From: CAYLUN01 sp964386865
Lineage (GTDB): Bacteria; Verrucomicrobiota; Kiritimatiellia; RFP12; UBA1067
DNA length: 62,265 bases
Direction: 5' to 3'
NCBI GenBank assembly: GCA_964386865.1
Contig: CAYLUN010000028.1
Span: 1-62,265, forward strand
Shown: in pieces, positions 18,201 through 25,798 of the stretch
Position numbering within the stretch: the first letter of the stretch is position 1
How the letters are laid out: every line of letters starts with the position of its first letter
The notes under the pieces: model-generated
Database searches by the model: none
What the model was told of the DNA's origin: nothing
What the model saw: only the letters and a program-made list of their open reading frames with translations
Translations under genes and position numbers: made by a program

Positions 18201-19318
18201 TTTACAGCGGACCGCTGACCGTCTCCTCGCTGAACCGCGTCAGCGGCGGCAGCGCCTTCAGCAGCCTCGGCGCGCCCGTGACGGAGACGAACGGGTTCAT
18301 CCACCTGGGCGTCAACGAGCTGACCGGCACGCTCATCTACGCGGGCGGGGGCGATGAGACGACCGACCGCCGCGTGAACCTCGCCGGCGCGACGGGCGGC
18401 GCGGTGATCGACCAGTCGGGCTCCGGCACGCTGACGTTCACGCACGACTTCACGGCCACGGGAGCAGGCACGAAGACCCTCACGCTCCGAGGCTCGTCAA
18501 AGGGCGCAGGCGTGCTGGCGGGCGCGCTGGTCGACAACGCGCCTGGCAACAAGACCGCGGTGCAAAAAACCGGCACCGGCGTGTGGACGCTCGCGGGCAC
18601 GAACAGCCACACGGGCGCAATGACCCTGCGGGGCGGGCGGCTTGTAGCCGCGTCGGACCGCGCGTTTGGCGCCGTCCCCGGCGCGGCCTCGCCCGGCATG
18701 CTCGTTTTCGCGGGCGGCACGCTCGAAACGACGTCCACCTGGTCGCTCGCCAGCACGCGCGGCATCGCGCTAGCCGGAACCGGCACGCTCTGGACGGCCG
18801 CTGCGGCCATGTTCACCTACGGCGGGACTGTCGCCGGCACCGGCGCGGTTGTGAAAGCGGGCGCGGGCGGGCTGGCCCTTGCGGGCACAAACACCTTCCG
18901 CGGCCAGGCGCACATTGAGTCCGGTACGCTGCGCCTCGCCTCCTCACGCGGCTTCGCCACGAACGTCACCGTAAGCGTGGCGTCGAACGCGGTGTTCGAC
19001 GTCGGCGAGACCTCGCAGTCGCTGGCCGGCCTCTCGGGCACGGGCACGGTGCGCGTCGCCGTTTCGGCCACGGGGTCTGCGTGCGGATGCCTGACCGTGT
19101 CGTCGGCGCTGTCGCTCGCGCCGCTGCGGCTGGACGTCGGCGGGCTCGGCAGGCTGGATCCGAGCCGGCCGCACCTGGTAGTCGCTGCCCCGGCCGGCGG
19201 CCTCGCGGGCACGTTCCGTGAGACGACCGTTGTCCGCCCGTGGATGGTACGCGTCGAGCCGGCGGCAGGTCAGGTGACTCTGGTTTGCTCGCCAGCGACG
19301 GTGCTGCTGCTCCGGTAG
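15263..19318 (+). CDS. Secreted GH16 glycoside hydrolase with CBM-like domains and PATR repeats
   Basis: 1351 residues from the ATG at 15263 (GAGGG 8 bases upstream), with signal peptide MNIRAGQLLMALWGACSLASAVA. Residues about 25-270 are a GH16 catalytic domain (WTLVWNDEFSGSSLDTSKW) with the retaining-enzyme motif E-I-D-V-C-E: E138 nucleophile, D140, E143 acid/base. GH16 cleaves beta-1,3/1,4-glucans or galactans such as laminarin, agar or carrageenan; the substrate here is undetermined. Two CBM-like domains follow (about 272-410 and 412-535). A DUF1349-like beta-sandwich covers about 537-715. Several PATR beta-strand repeats make up about 720-1340. There is no visible barrel or sorting signal at the C-terminus. 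The fusion suggests an enzyme displayed or retained on a beta-helix stalk. Confidence 0.9.
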   Translation: MNIRAGQLLMALWGACSLASAVASPSPNGWTLVWNDEFSGSSLDTSKWIHWLPGTRRDAVNTASAVAVSNGTARISTYTSGGTHYTGMISTSTKFLPAYGYLEARIDYDGAPGMWSAFWLQSPTMGNPVGDPQTAGTEIDVCEHRKVDGSGSDISDLIVGNLHWDGYGADHKSTGYNSGDRGLASGYHVYGFEWTPSVQRFYIDGTLTWTVNDAISSPVSQRSEFIILSSEVEDASWAGSIPVGGYGALTNTTAKMIIDYVRVYQRAETVANGDLEGRAAPFGVYGGAAWSDSGGRSGAALRFAPTTAGAGAEQTVCGLVPATDYVLTGWGDANGYAGFSLGVKNYGGSQRTQSFSGTNYAKATLAFTTGEADADATVFAYASASGSVAYADDLVLRRAASVSNPQLESGSLAPWTYYGDVSAARDGNTYGGDWSLKIASGSSSAGAEQEIVGLLPNTDYRFSAWTKNGGQGLNIGVKNYAGAGTQVSTTVVSTAWSRGTVAFRTGASSTTATAFAWRSSSTANAYADAFFLGEPLPAAWTNQDVSSIPLAGAAGGLGDKFVLRASGADIWSTSDKFHFVHRAATGDVQVTARVLALENTHASAKAGVMIRQGLTSSLPSALLNWTPGGTLEFIRRSASGGACVSTATNGIAAPVWLSLLRRGNSFSAYWSPNRTTWFRLGSAVTLSMPSAVSVGLAACSHDESLLAEAVFDAVSVEAPATTFTNSAAGNWSTAPWEPVPPGMTVSGNTTVNVFNNGSAVASVNDLGSFTLNQLCFANRSVLLSGGMLTLDGAAPAVAALQNYAHTVSNQLALSQAATFEISANTTTLAGSMNGGGGLIKTGGGTLAMTVGNAYSGPTTVATGVLLVAHATALGTAAGGTTVSNGALLALTGNITVMGESATLHGAGNFYGALQTVSGTNAWAGPVLIGADATRVGADAGQLTISGGIGDGGAGLGLIVRNNSGATVLSGTNTYRGATRVYSGPLTVSSLNRVSGGSAFSSLGAPVTETNGFIHLGVNELTGTLIYAGGGDETTDRRVNLAGATGGAVIDQSGSGTLTFTHDFTATGAGTKTLTLRGSSKGAGVLAGALVDNAPGNKTAVQKTGTGVWTLAGTNSHTGAMTLRGGRLVAASDRAFGAVPGAASPGMLVFAGGTLETTSTWSLASTRGIALAGTGTLWTAAAAMFTYGGTVAGTGAVVKAGAGGLALAGTNTFRGQAHIESGTLRLASSRGFATNVTVSVASNAVFDVGETSQSLAGLSGTGTVRVAVSATGSACGCLTVSSALSLAPLRLDVGGLGRLDPSRPHLVVAAPAGGLAGTFRETTVVRPWMVRVEPAAGQVTLVCSPATVLLLR

Positions 19319-19368
19319 CCCGGCGGCGCGCGGCGGGAATCAGCGTCTCGACGGGTGCGGAAACACAC

Positions 19369-19511
19369 TTGACGGCCAGCAATTGTAATTATGACAAGCC
19401 GCGTGGTGCGGGAAGGCCCTTACGGGCTACAAGCGAATTCGCCCACGTTTGCTTATGTTTGTGGCGCCGTGAGGCGCTTCTTGGCCATAATTAGAATTGC
19501 TGTTTGACGGC
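19369..19511. mobile_element. MITE-like element with terminal inverted repeats and flanking direct repeat
   Basis: AGCAATTGTAATTATG at 19378-19393 is inverted at 19486-19501 with a single mismatch (16-base terminal arms, 124-bp element). An 8-base direct repeat TTGACGGC flanks it at 19369-19376 and 19504-19511, as a target-site duplication would, offset by 1 and 2 bases. It encodes no protein. The interior contains the GGCGCC hairpin (19461-19482) also present in the MATE gene. No transposase is in the window. Confidence 0.5.
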
Positions 19512-19541
19512 AGGGCCTTGTTGCACGTAGACTTTCACACG

Positions 19542-19672
19542 TATGTAACTGCGGTTTATGTAACTGCGGTTGACGCATATTACACCTCCACATCGACCCC
19601 TTCATATGCGTCAAGATTAGAACCTTCTTTTGTTGCCGCCATGCCAGTTATGACGATTCTCTGGACGCATAT
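19542..19672. repeat. 15-bp tandem duplication and GACGCATAT inverted repeats
   Basis: TATGTAACTGCGGTT occurs twice in perfect tandem at 19542-19556 and 19557-19571. Immediately after, GACGCATAT (19572-19580) is inverted as ATATGCGTC at 19604-19612 and repeated at 19664-19672. The surrounding 19512-19872 is lower in GC than the neighbouring genes and has no convincing gene. Confidence 0.6.
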
Positions 19673-19725
19673 GATACCACCGCCGAAAAGTCCTGTGACT
19701 AAAATGTCACTGTCCATCAACGTTC

Positions 19726-19745
19726 GGCCCGCACGGAGGCGGGCC
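19726..19745. repeat. GGCCCGC/GCGGGCC hairpin
   Basis: GGCCCGC and GCGGGCC flank a 6-base loop ACGGAG. A near-identical stretch (CGCGGAGGCGGGCCC) occurs at 48-62, just after the PATR gene. CAACGTTCGG directly before it resembles the R' core of the attC-like sites, but no paired R'' was found. Confidence 0.4.
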
Positions 19746-19872
19746 CTCCAACGCGAGATTAGCCGTGACGAAGTACCTCGCGCAGGAGGGACGACTTCCG
19801 TGTCGTCCATTGATTCAGGCCAAATACTTTTTGGCGGTGGTATGACAGGTCGGCGGGTGTCGCTCCAGAAAT

Positions 19873-20391
19873 ATGCGTGACGATCAATATCAGGTTGTGC
19901 AAATAATGAAAGAGCCCTTGAGTCGTAAATTCCATAGTGTACTTCTATTCCTTTTTTGCGGGATTCCAGGCCTTGTATTAGTCTTGGCATCGGCTACCAT
20001 GTTCTGTCTATTCACTGATCTCGACAAGGTCAGCATCAGACAGATTGTCCTTGCATCGACTATCCTAGCATTAGGGACATGTTTCGCTCTACTGGGTGTG
20101 AGAAAGTTGCACCAATGGCTATACGGTTTAGTCTTGCTTGCATTTCCAGTTTCTCTTGTTTTGTGGGGATTATATGTCCAGCATTTTTACGACTCTATTG
20201 AGTTGACTGAATATCTTATTTCACTCGCCGTTTGTTCAGTTTTCTTTCCTCATTTGGCTCTCTATTTTGTGGCCAAGTACTATCGGACGCATCAACGCGA
20301 AACTCGAATGGATCGTGAATTGGAGACGGCACAACAAAGCGGCGCATCGAGCCCCCATTCGCCTTCGGCTCAGGGTGCCGATGGCCGCTAA
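19873..20391 (+). CDS. Cassette-borne four-helix membrane protein of unknown function
   Basis: 172 residues, not recognised. Four hydrophobic segments lie at about residues 20-45 (HSVLLFLFCGIPGLVLVLAS), 55-77, 82-103 and 117-136, followed by a hydrophilic tail. Base composition is clearly more AT-rich than the flanking genes. Its last codons run into an attC-like site, so the C-terminal residues (SSPHSPSAQGADGR) are encoded by that site, as is common for integron cassette genes. No strong ribosome binding site precedes the ATG; an internal ATG at 19906 is a possible alternative start. It looks horizontally acquired. Function unknown. Confidence 0.65.
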   Translation: MRDDQYQVVQIMKEPLSRKFHSVLLFLFCGIPGLVLVLASATMFCLFTDLDKVSIRQIVLASTILALGTCFALLGVRKLHQWLYGLVLLAFPVSLVLWGLYVQHFYDSIELTEYLISLAVCSVFFPHLALYFVAKYYRTHQRETRMDRELETAQQSGASSPHSPSAQGADGR

Positions 20392-20399
20392 CGTTGGGA
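20329..20399 (+). mobile_element. attC-like integron recombination site (site A)
   Basis: 71 bp, from the R''-like GCACAAC to the R'-like GTTGGGA. The inner arms GCGGCGCATCG and CGATGGCCGC pair except for one extra G in the left arm, the extrahelical base expected in attC. The central segment contains TCGCCTTCGGC. The same layout, length and core occur on the minus strand at 29593-29663. Core boxes deviate by one base each from RYYYAAC and GTTRRRY. Confidence 0.6.
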
Positions 20400-20470
20400 G
20401 CGAGGAAGAAGATACTAGCGAAAGATCCCGACTCCCTAGATCGTGAAGGTCGTGCGATTGCATTTCTCAC

Positions 20471-20486
20471 TTCCAGAAGTGTGGAA
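20471..20486. repeat. TTCCA...TGGAA short palindrome (family member 1)
   Basis: TTCCAGAAGTGTGGAA lies 72 bases after attC-like site A. It shares AATTCCACACTT (on the opposite strand) with the palindrome at 29735-29760. The stretch 20400-20623 holds no gene that can be supported. Confidence 0.35.
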
Positions 20487-20623
20487 TTCTAGATGAGAGA
20501 GGTGTGCGACGTTGGTGACCGAGAAAAGCTGACTGAGGAGAGAAATCTGAACGCAGGAAAAAGGAAGCCGGACGAGTCGGCAGTCGCGGAGAGTCTGCAC
20601 AGAGCGTTTTTAGGGACACTACA

Positions 20624-23014
20624 CTAAGGCTTCGCTGGCACGGCCTGCACGGCATCGATGTGGACCGTGCCGCGCGAGCCGGCGACCGTGAAGAGCACCG
20701 ACGCGGGCTTGCCGGCCTCGAAGCGGAACGTGCCGAGCGCACGGAAGAGGCTTTCGCTGTCGGGCGGCTGGGTCTGGTCGAGCGTGAGAGCCTGCTCTCC
20801 CTCGGCGCTGAATACTGTCACGCGCGCGGCTTTGGCCCGGTTCTCGTGCGCTGCCCACGACACGCGCACCTCGTAGCGGCCGCTCTCCTTCACCGTGAAG
20901 GGATAGCGAGCCGTCGCCTTGGCGTCGCCCGTGTAGAGGTAGCCGTCGCCGACAAAGCCAGCCAGCGTTCCGGAGTCACTCCAGTCGCCCGCCAGCTCCG
21001 CGGCCGCGTCGTCGACCACGATGCCGGGCAGCGCAGCGGGGTCGAGCCCGCGCCCGCTGAAGGCCGCGGCCTTCGCGCCGGGCGGCAGCGCGAGCGCGCC
21101 CTCCAGCGACTCGCGACGCATCGCGCCGGGCTGCGCCAGCAGCTCCTTGAGCAGGTCGAGGTGCCGCTCGTACACGCCGCGCGGCGTGGTCTGGTGGCGC
21201 ACGCATATCCACGCGGCCTTGCCCACGACCTCGCCCATCATGCCGCAGGTCTTCATCACGCGCACCGGGCCGAGCGCCTCGCGGTTGACGCTGATGTCGC
21301 GGCCCGCCATGAAGAGGTTGCCGATGGTGCGGCTGTAGAGGCAGCGGTAAGGCGCCCAGTACGGGCCCTTGTAGCTGTAGTTCTTGCCGGTCGTGCAGTA
21401 GGAGATGAACTCGTTGCCCTCGTGACCTTTCGAGTAGGCCGGGTGCGGCATGTGCAGGTCGATGTGCCACGTGCAGGGAAAGCAGCCGTCCGGATAGACG
21501 ACGCCCTGCCGGAAGTCGTCGCCGGTCAGGACCACGTCGCCCAGCAGGCGGCGCGACTCGCGCTTGCCAGCGATGAAGGCCGACCAGCCGAGGCGGTGGT
21601 TCGGGTAGAGCTTGTCCACGTTCTTCAGCGCGTCCCACGCGCCGTACATCGCCCGCAGGTTCAAGTCGCGGATGCGCTCGATGTCGTTCGCCGAGTCCTT
21701 GTCGAATCCACTCTCCCAGAACCAGCCGCCGAGGTTGCTGAGCGGCGTGTGCGCCCACTGCCCGTTCTTGCTGTCGCGGCCCGGAAACGGCTTGTCCGTC
21801 AGATCCACGGCCCACGGGCAAGGCGGGAACGGGGACGCGGTCGCGCCCGCCTGGACGGCGGAGGTGAGCGCGTCCTTATCCTTGCACTCGCAGTGGAGAA
21901 TCTGCTTCGGGTCCGCCGTGTCCAGCGGCCGCCACAAGTTGCTCGCGCCCATGCGCCCCTCGTCGGCGCTCTCGTAGTCCGCGCCCGCGAGAAAGCCGAC
22001 CGTGCCGTCGCCGGTGCAGTCCGCGAAAAGCGCGCCCGCAACGCGCGTGCGCCGCGCGCTGCGGATGTGCTGCGCGACCACCGCCGAAATGCGCCCGCCG
22101 CGCGCCTCGACCGCGTTGACGCGCTGCTCCAGCAGCAGCGTGATGCGCGTCTCGGCCTTGACCAGCGCCAGCTTGCGGGCGTCGTCGAAGCACGACCCGT
22201 AGCCCGCGTTCTCGCACCCCGGGCCGCCGGGCGGCACCAGCTCCTCCACGATGTCGCCGATGGTGCGATACGGCTTCTGCCGCGTCTTGCCCTGGGGCCA
22301 CACGCGCACCTCGGAGCTGCCGTTGCCGCCCAGCACAGGGCGGTCCTGAACCAGCGCGACGGTCAGCCCGTTGCGGGCCGCCGAGAGCGCGGCCGCCGCG
22401 CCCGCAATGCCGCCGCCGACCACCACCAGATCGTAGGTGCCGCCGTCGTCCGGCTTCTCCGGCAATCCGAGCGCGGTCCAGCGGAACGACGCCAGCGCGG
22501 GGCCGTCGCTGGGCGGCTGGAACGCGACATCGGCGCAAAAGAGCACCGCGTCGCAGCGGCCCTCGAAGCCGGTCAGATCATGCAGCGCGACGCGGGCCTC
22601 GGCCCCGACCTTGACCAGCCCGCCGTCCTCCCACTGCCAGGACTCGCCAGCCGCGCCGAAGGTCTTGCCGAGCGGCTTGCCGTCCACGGTCACCTGAAAC
22701 TTGCCGGGCGCGCCGACCACTTTCCAGGGCGCGACCCAGTTGCGCGTACGCACCCAGACGCGGCGCAGGCCCGGCTCGGCGAAGCGGGCCGCTGTGACCG
22801 CGTCGCGCACCGGCACGCCGAGCCCGTGCGCGAGCAGGTAAGGCGAGCCCATCTGATCCATGGACTGCTGGTCGATGTCCCACCCGCCGAGGTCGGCGAA
22901 CTGCTCGGCTTCGACGAGGACGTTCTGGCCCCGCGACTCAGCAGCCCAGCCCAGGCCGACAAGAGCTGTCAGGAAAAGAAGCAGATACGCGGACAACGTG
23001 GTGTGTGCTTTCAT
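20624..23014 (-). CDS. Secreted FAD-dependent oxidoreductase
   Basis: 796 residues with an N-terminal signal peptide (AYLLLFLTALVGLGWA). Residues about 28-190 are a beta-rich accessory domain. The FAD-binding Rossmann motif VVGGGIAGAAAALSAARNG lies near residue 200, followed by LVQDRPVLGGNGSSEVRVWPQG and the second nucleotide-contacting stretch GALFADCTGDGTVGFLAGADY. This is the pattern of the FAD-dependent oxidoreductase family (PF12831) that is abundant and often secreted in PVC and Bacteroidetes genomes. The C-terminal ~130 residues (IVVDDAAAELAGDWSDSGTLAGFVGDGYLYTGD) resemble the golvesin/xanthan-lyase carbohydrate-binding module. No strong ribosome binding site is seen. Probable role: oxidation or elimination on polysaccharide-derived sugars. 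The substrate is unknown. Confidence 0.88.
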   Translation of the reverse strand: MKAHTTLSAYLLLFLTALVGLGWAAESRGQNVLVEAEQFADLGGWDIDQQSMDQMGSPYLLAHGLGVPVRDAVTAARFAEPGLRRVWVRTRNWVAPWKVVGAPGKFQVTVDGKPLGKTFGAAGESWQWEDGGLVKVGAEARVALHDLTGFEGRCDAVLFCADVAFQPPSDGPALASFRWTALGLPEKPDDGGTYDLVVVGGGIAGAAAALSAARNGLTVALVQDRPVLGGNGSSEVRVWPQGKTRQKPYRTIGDIVEELVPPGGPGCENAGYGSCFDDARKLALVKAETRITLLLEQRVNAVEARGGRISAVVAQHIRSARRTRVAGALFADCTGDGTVGFLAGADYESADEGRMGASNLWRPLDTADPKQILHCECKDKDALTSAVQAGATASPFPPCPWAVDLTDKPFPGRDSKNGQWAHTPLSNLGGWFWESGFDKDSANDIERIRDLNLRAMYGAWDALKNVDKLYPNHRLGWSAFIAGKRESRRLLGDVVLTGDDFRQGVVYPDGCFPCTWHIDLHMPHPAYSKGHEGNEFISYCTTGKNYSYKGPYWAPYRCLYSRTIGNLFMAGRDISVNREALGPVRVMKTCGMMGEVVGKAAWICVRHQTTPRGVYERHLDLLKELLAQPGAMRRESLEGALALPPGAKAAAFSGRGLDPAALPGIVVDDAAAELAGDWSDSGTLAGFVGDGYLYTGDAKATARYPFTVKESGRYEVRVSWAAHENRAKAARVTVFSAEGEQALTLDQTQPPDSESLFRALGTFRFEAGKPASVLFTVAGSRGTVHIDAVQAVPAKP

Positions 23015-23120
23015 GCTGTAAGTTTACCACGCCCGCGCGCCTGACGCCAGTGTCAGGAGCAGGCGGCGCGCAATCGGTTGGTGGCCGGGGTGCGAGTTTC
23101 GTGCGTGTCGTGTGTGGAGC

Positions 23121-23150
23121 CACTGGGAGTGCGGGCGCCCTCGTCCGCCG
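23121..23150. repeat. Dispersed GGGCGCCC-type hairpin repeat, copy 3
   Basis: CACTGGGAGTGCGGGCGCCC followed by TCGTCCGCC matches the copies at 5996-6025 and 15101-15129. The surrounding gap 23015-23438 between divergent genes has no supported gene. It contains a second GC hairpin (GGCGGGCGGGGGCGCCCGCC, 23227-23246), and its last 90 bases are AT-rich, probably the promoter region of the next gene. Confidence 0.5.
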
Positions 23151-23438
23151 TGCGAAAGTCTGCGCAAGGGACGCGCAGCCAACCGTGGAGCAACCGCTTG
23201 CAGGCTGTCGTGTAAACGCCGCTTTGGCGGGCGGGGGCGCCCGCCCTCTCAGCCTTGCACGACGCTTTCACCTGAAACGCGCCCTATTTCGCATACCCCC
23301 GTTGCAGCGTGCCCGAGTAAACGGGCACGATTGAAACGCCTGCGAATTGCTTTGCTTCTGGTGAGTGAAATTGTCAATAATCATTACATGAATACGTTCT
23401 ATAAACGTGAAAACGTCGTCTGTTAAGGGAGGCACTCC

Positions 23439-24041
23439 ATGAGCCGGTCACCGATTTTAGCCCTTGCAGTACTTCTGCTGGTGGTCACGACGGAGCCGCT
23501 TGTTGCGGAGATTTTTCAGGTAGTGAGAATTACGGACTTGAGCGGTAACGCGAATTTTCAAATTTGCACGGAAGAAGAGAAGCGCACGATCGAGGCCGAG
23601 CTGAAAGAAGAGGCCCGTGGGCTCCCGAAGGTGATCGAGGCCGCGAAGACCGAGTGGAACCTGACCCACAGCGAGGCGTCCTTTCCTACGACCCGGATCA
23701 ACGCGCGCACCCTCAAGGTGATGAACACAGCCATCGACCGCGAAGAGGCCGGGAAGCTGCTCGCCCAAGCTAAGATTCGCGAGGAGCGGTCGCTGGCCAA
23801 AGAAGAGTCCTCGGAGGAGCGTATCCTCAGCGCCAAGAGCGTGGCTCGCGGACGAGCCCATCGGGCGGCTGTCGCCGAAAAGAAGAGCCAAGTCCGGGAA
23901 GAGCGTAAACAAGACGAAATCGCGGAGCGGGCCGAGGCCGTCGTCCGCCAGAAACTGGCTGCGGCGGTCGGCCACGCGGTTCCCTTTTACGGAGCTGCGC
24001 CGGAAGAGCCGAAAAAGGCCGAACGCAAAAAGAAGAACTAG
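23439..24041 (+). CDS. Exported charged coiled-coil protein of unknown function
   Basis: 200 residues, not recognised. Signal peptide MSRSPILALAVLLLVVTTEPLVA. The mature part begins EIFQVVRITDLSGNANFQIC and is then strongly charged and helical, with long Glu/Lys/Arg/Ala-rich stretches (about residues 45-65 and 100-175) likely to form a coiled coil. It ends in a lysine-rich tail. AAGGGAGG stands about 10 bases before the ATG, giving good support for the start. The AT-rich upstream region probably contains its promoter. It lies 82 bases before the purine permease on the same strand; a shared function is not evident. Confidence 0.75.
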   Translation: MSRSPILALAVLLLVVTTEPLVAEIFQVVRITDLSGNANFQICTEEEKRTIEAELKEEARGLPKVIEAAKTEWNLTHSEASFPTTRINARTLKVMNTAIDREEAGKLLAQAKIREERSLAKEESSEERILSAKSVARGRAHRAAVAEKKSQVREERKQDEIAERAEAVVRQKLAAAVGHAVPFYGAAPEEPKKAERKKKN

Positions 24042-24123
24042 CGCGGTACGATTCGCGGCCGTTCGCGTTCATTCGCGGGCGGGCATTCTACGTCTTATGG
24101 GGTTCGGCTGAAGGAGGTTGGTC

Positions 24124-25536
24124 ATGCGCTGGATGGATCGCTATTTTCGGTTGAGCGAAAACGGGACCACCGTGCGGGTGGAGGTGCTGGCGGGGGTCAC
24201 GACCTTCCTGACTATGGCGTATATCATCTTCGTGCAGCCGGCGGTGCTGTCGGGTCAGATGTTCGGCATGAAGACCGGCATGGACCTCGGGGCCGTGACG
24301 GTCGCCACCTGCCTCTCCGCGGCCCTCGCCACCGCGATCATGGGGCTCTACGCGCGGTATCCGATCGCCCTGGCGCCCGGCATGGGCGAGAACTTTTTCT
24401 TCGTGTTCACCGTGTGCGGCGCGGCCGCCGCCGCCGGCTTTCCGGAACCCTGGCGGGTGGCCTTGGGCGTGGTCTTCATCTCCGGCCTCTTGTTCTTCCT
24501 GCTCTACGCGCTCGGCATCCGCGAGAAGATCTTCGACGCGCTCAGCCCCAGCCTCAAGAACGGCATCGCGGCCGGGATCGGGCTCTTCATCGCCTTCATC
24601 GGCCTGCAGAACGCCGGGGTGATCGTGCATTCGCCGGGAACCCTGGTGACGCTCAACACGCGCTTCGGGTCGCCGGATTTGATCCTGTTCGGGCTAGGCC
24701 TTTTGCTCACGCTGGCCCTGCTGGCCCGCCGCGTGCGCGGGGCGATCCTGTGGGGCCTCCTGACCGTCACCGTGGTCGCCGTCTTCGCTCGGTGGCTCCT
24801 ACCCCACGTGCCGCTCGTGGCCGGCCTCAAGGCCGTGGCGGAGTCGAAGCTGATGACGCAGTTCGCCCCGTCCGCCGCCCTGGTCTCGCTGCCGCCGTCG
24901 CTCGCGCCGACATTTTTCAAAATGGATCTGGTCCACGCCGTGCTGCCGGTCATGTGGCCCTTCATCCTCATCATCCTGTTCATGGACGTGTTCGACACGG
25001 TCGGCACGCTGGTGGGGGTCGGCGAGCAGGCCGGGTTCATCAAGGACAACAAGCTGCCGCGCGCGCGGCAGGCGATGCTGGCGGATCAGGCGGGGACGCT
25101 CGTGGGCTCGCTGTTCGGCACGAGCACGGTGACGAGTTACATCGAGAGCGCGGCCGGCGTCGAAGCCGGCGGCCGCACCGGGCTCACGGCGGTGACGACG
25201 GCCGCGTGTTTCCTCGTCGCGCCGTTCTTCGCCCCGCTGATCGCCACGGTCGGCAGCTACCCGCCCATCACCGCGCCGGCGCTGGTCGTGGTGGGCGCGA
25301 TGATGGTGCGCAACGTCCATAAGATCGACTGGAGCGATTTCAGCGAGCTGGCGCCGGCGTTCCTCGTCATGATCGGCATCCCGCTGTGCTACTCGATTTC
25401 CGACGGGCTGGCGCTCGGGTTCATTTCGTACCCGCTGATCAAGCTGTTCGCCGGCCGCGGCCGCGAGGTCGCGCCCGCCATGTACGTGATCGCCCTCGCG
25501 CTCATCGGCTACTTCGCCATACGCGCGACGCTCTGA
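24124..25536 (+). CDS. NCS2/AzgA-type purine (adenine/guanine/hypoxanthine) permease
   Basis: 470 residues with about 12-14 membrane segments. It imports purine bases by proton symport in the inner membrane. The family is shown by the start RLSENGTTVRVEVLAGVTTFLTMAYIIFVQP, by APGMGENFFFVF (aligned with the APGMGxNAYF substrate motif of AzgA, here variant), and by the second-half motif DVFDTVGTLVGVGEQAGF followed by ADQAGTLVGSLFGTSTVTSYIESAAGVEAGGRTGL. The ATG at 24124 is chosen because AAGGAGG ends 6 bases before it; a TTG six bases earlier would overlap that site. No purine riboswitch was seen in the short leader. Confidence 0.92.
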   Translation: MRWMDRYFRLSENGTTVRVEVLAGVTTFLTMAYIIFVQPAVLSGQMFGMKTGMDLGAVTVATCLSAALATAIMGLYARYPIALAPGMGENFFFVFTVCGAAAAAGFPEPWRVALGVVFISGLLFFLLYALGIREKIFDALSPSLKNGIAAGIGLFIAFIGLQNAGVIVHSPGTLVTLNTRFGSPDLILFGLGLLLTLALLARRVRGAILWGLLTVTVVAVFARWLLPHVPLVAGLKAVAESKLMTQFAPSAALVSLPPSLAPTFFKMDLVHAVLPVMWPFILIILFMDVFDTVGTLVGVGEQAGFIKDNKLPRARQAMLADQAGTLVGSLFGTSTVTSYIESAAGVEAGGRTGLTAVTTAACFLVAPFFAPLIATVGSYPPITAPALVVVGAMMVRNVHKIDWSDFSELAPAFLVMIGIPLCYSISDGLALGFISYPLIKLFAGRGREVAPAMYVIALALIGYFAIRATL

Positions 25537-25686
25537 CGCAGCGGAGACCGGGCAGTATCTTGCGTGTCTGTTTTGTCCGGCTAAACGGCCGTGCGTTTGA
25601 CGTTGAACTCATCGATTATCACTGAACCTAACCTGAATCCTCTTCATTCTCTTCATCAGGCTGAGATCTGATGCGGTTCAGGCAAA

Positions 25687-25712
25687 TTCTCACACCTCCG
25701 GAGGTGTGAGAA
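25687..25712. repeat. Perfect 26-bp palindrome (family member 2)
   Basis: Arms TTCTCACACCTCC and GGAGGTGTGAGAA are exact inverted copies with no loop. It sits in the 262-bp gap between convergent genes at 25537-25798, so it could act as a terminator although no T-run follows. Its TTC(T)CACAC...GTGTG(A)GAA ends recall the palindrome at 29735-29760. Confidence 0.6.
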
Positions 25713-25798
25713 GTAGTCTTCGGGTGAAGGAGCGGCGTGAGGCGCCTGCTTGAGAGGAGGAGCGCGCGGTGTTTGAGCCCTCGCCGCTTCGACGCACT

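Noticed and set aside
19723..19736. CAACGTTCGGC as the R' end of a third attC site
   Set aside because: No pairing R''/L'' partner was found within about 140 bases upstream, so it is not called.
20660..23044. 794-codon plus-strand open frame opposite the FAD-dependent oxidoreductase
   Set aside because: Antisense shadow; the minus-strand gene has a signal peptide and FAD motifs.
24042..24123. Possible purine riboswitch before the purine permease
   Set aside because: The leader is only about 80 bases and shows none of the conserved junction or loop residues.
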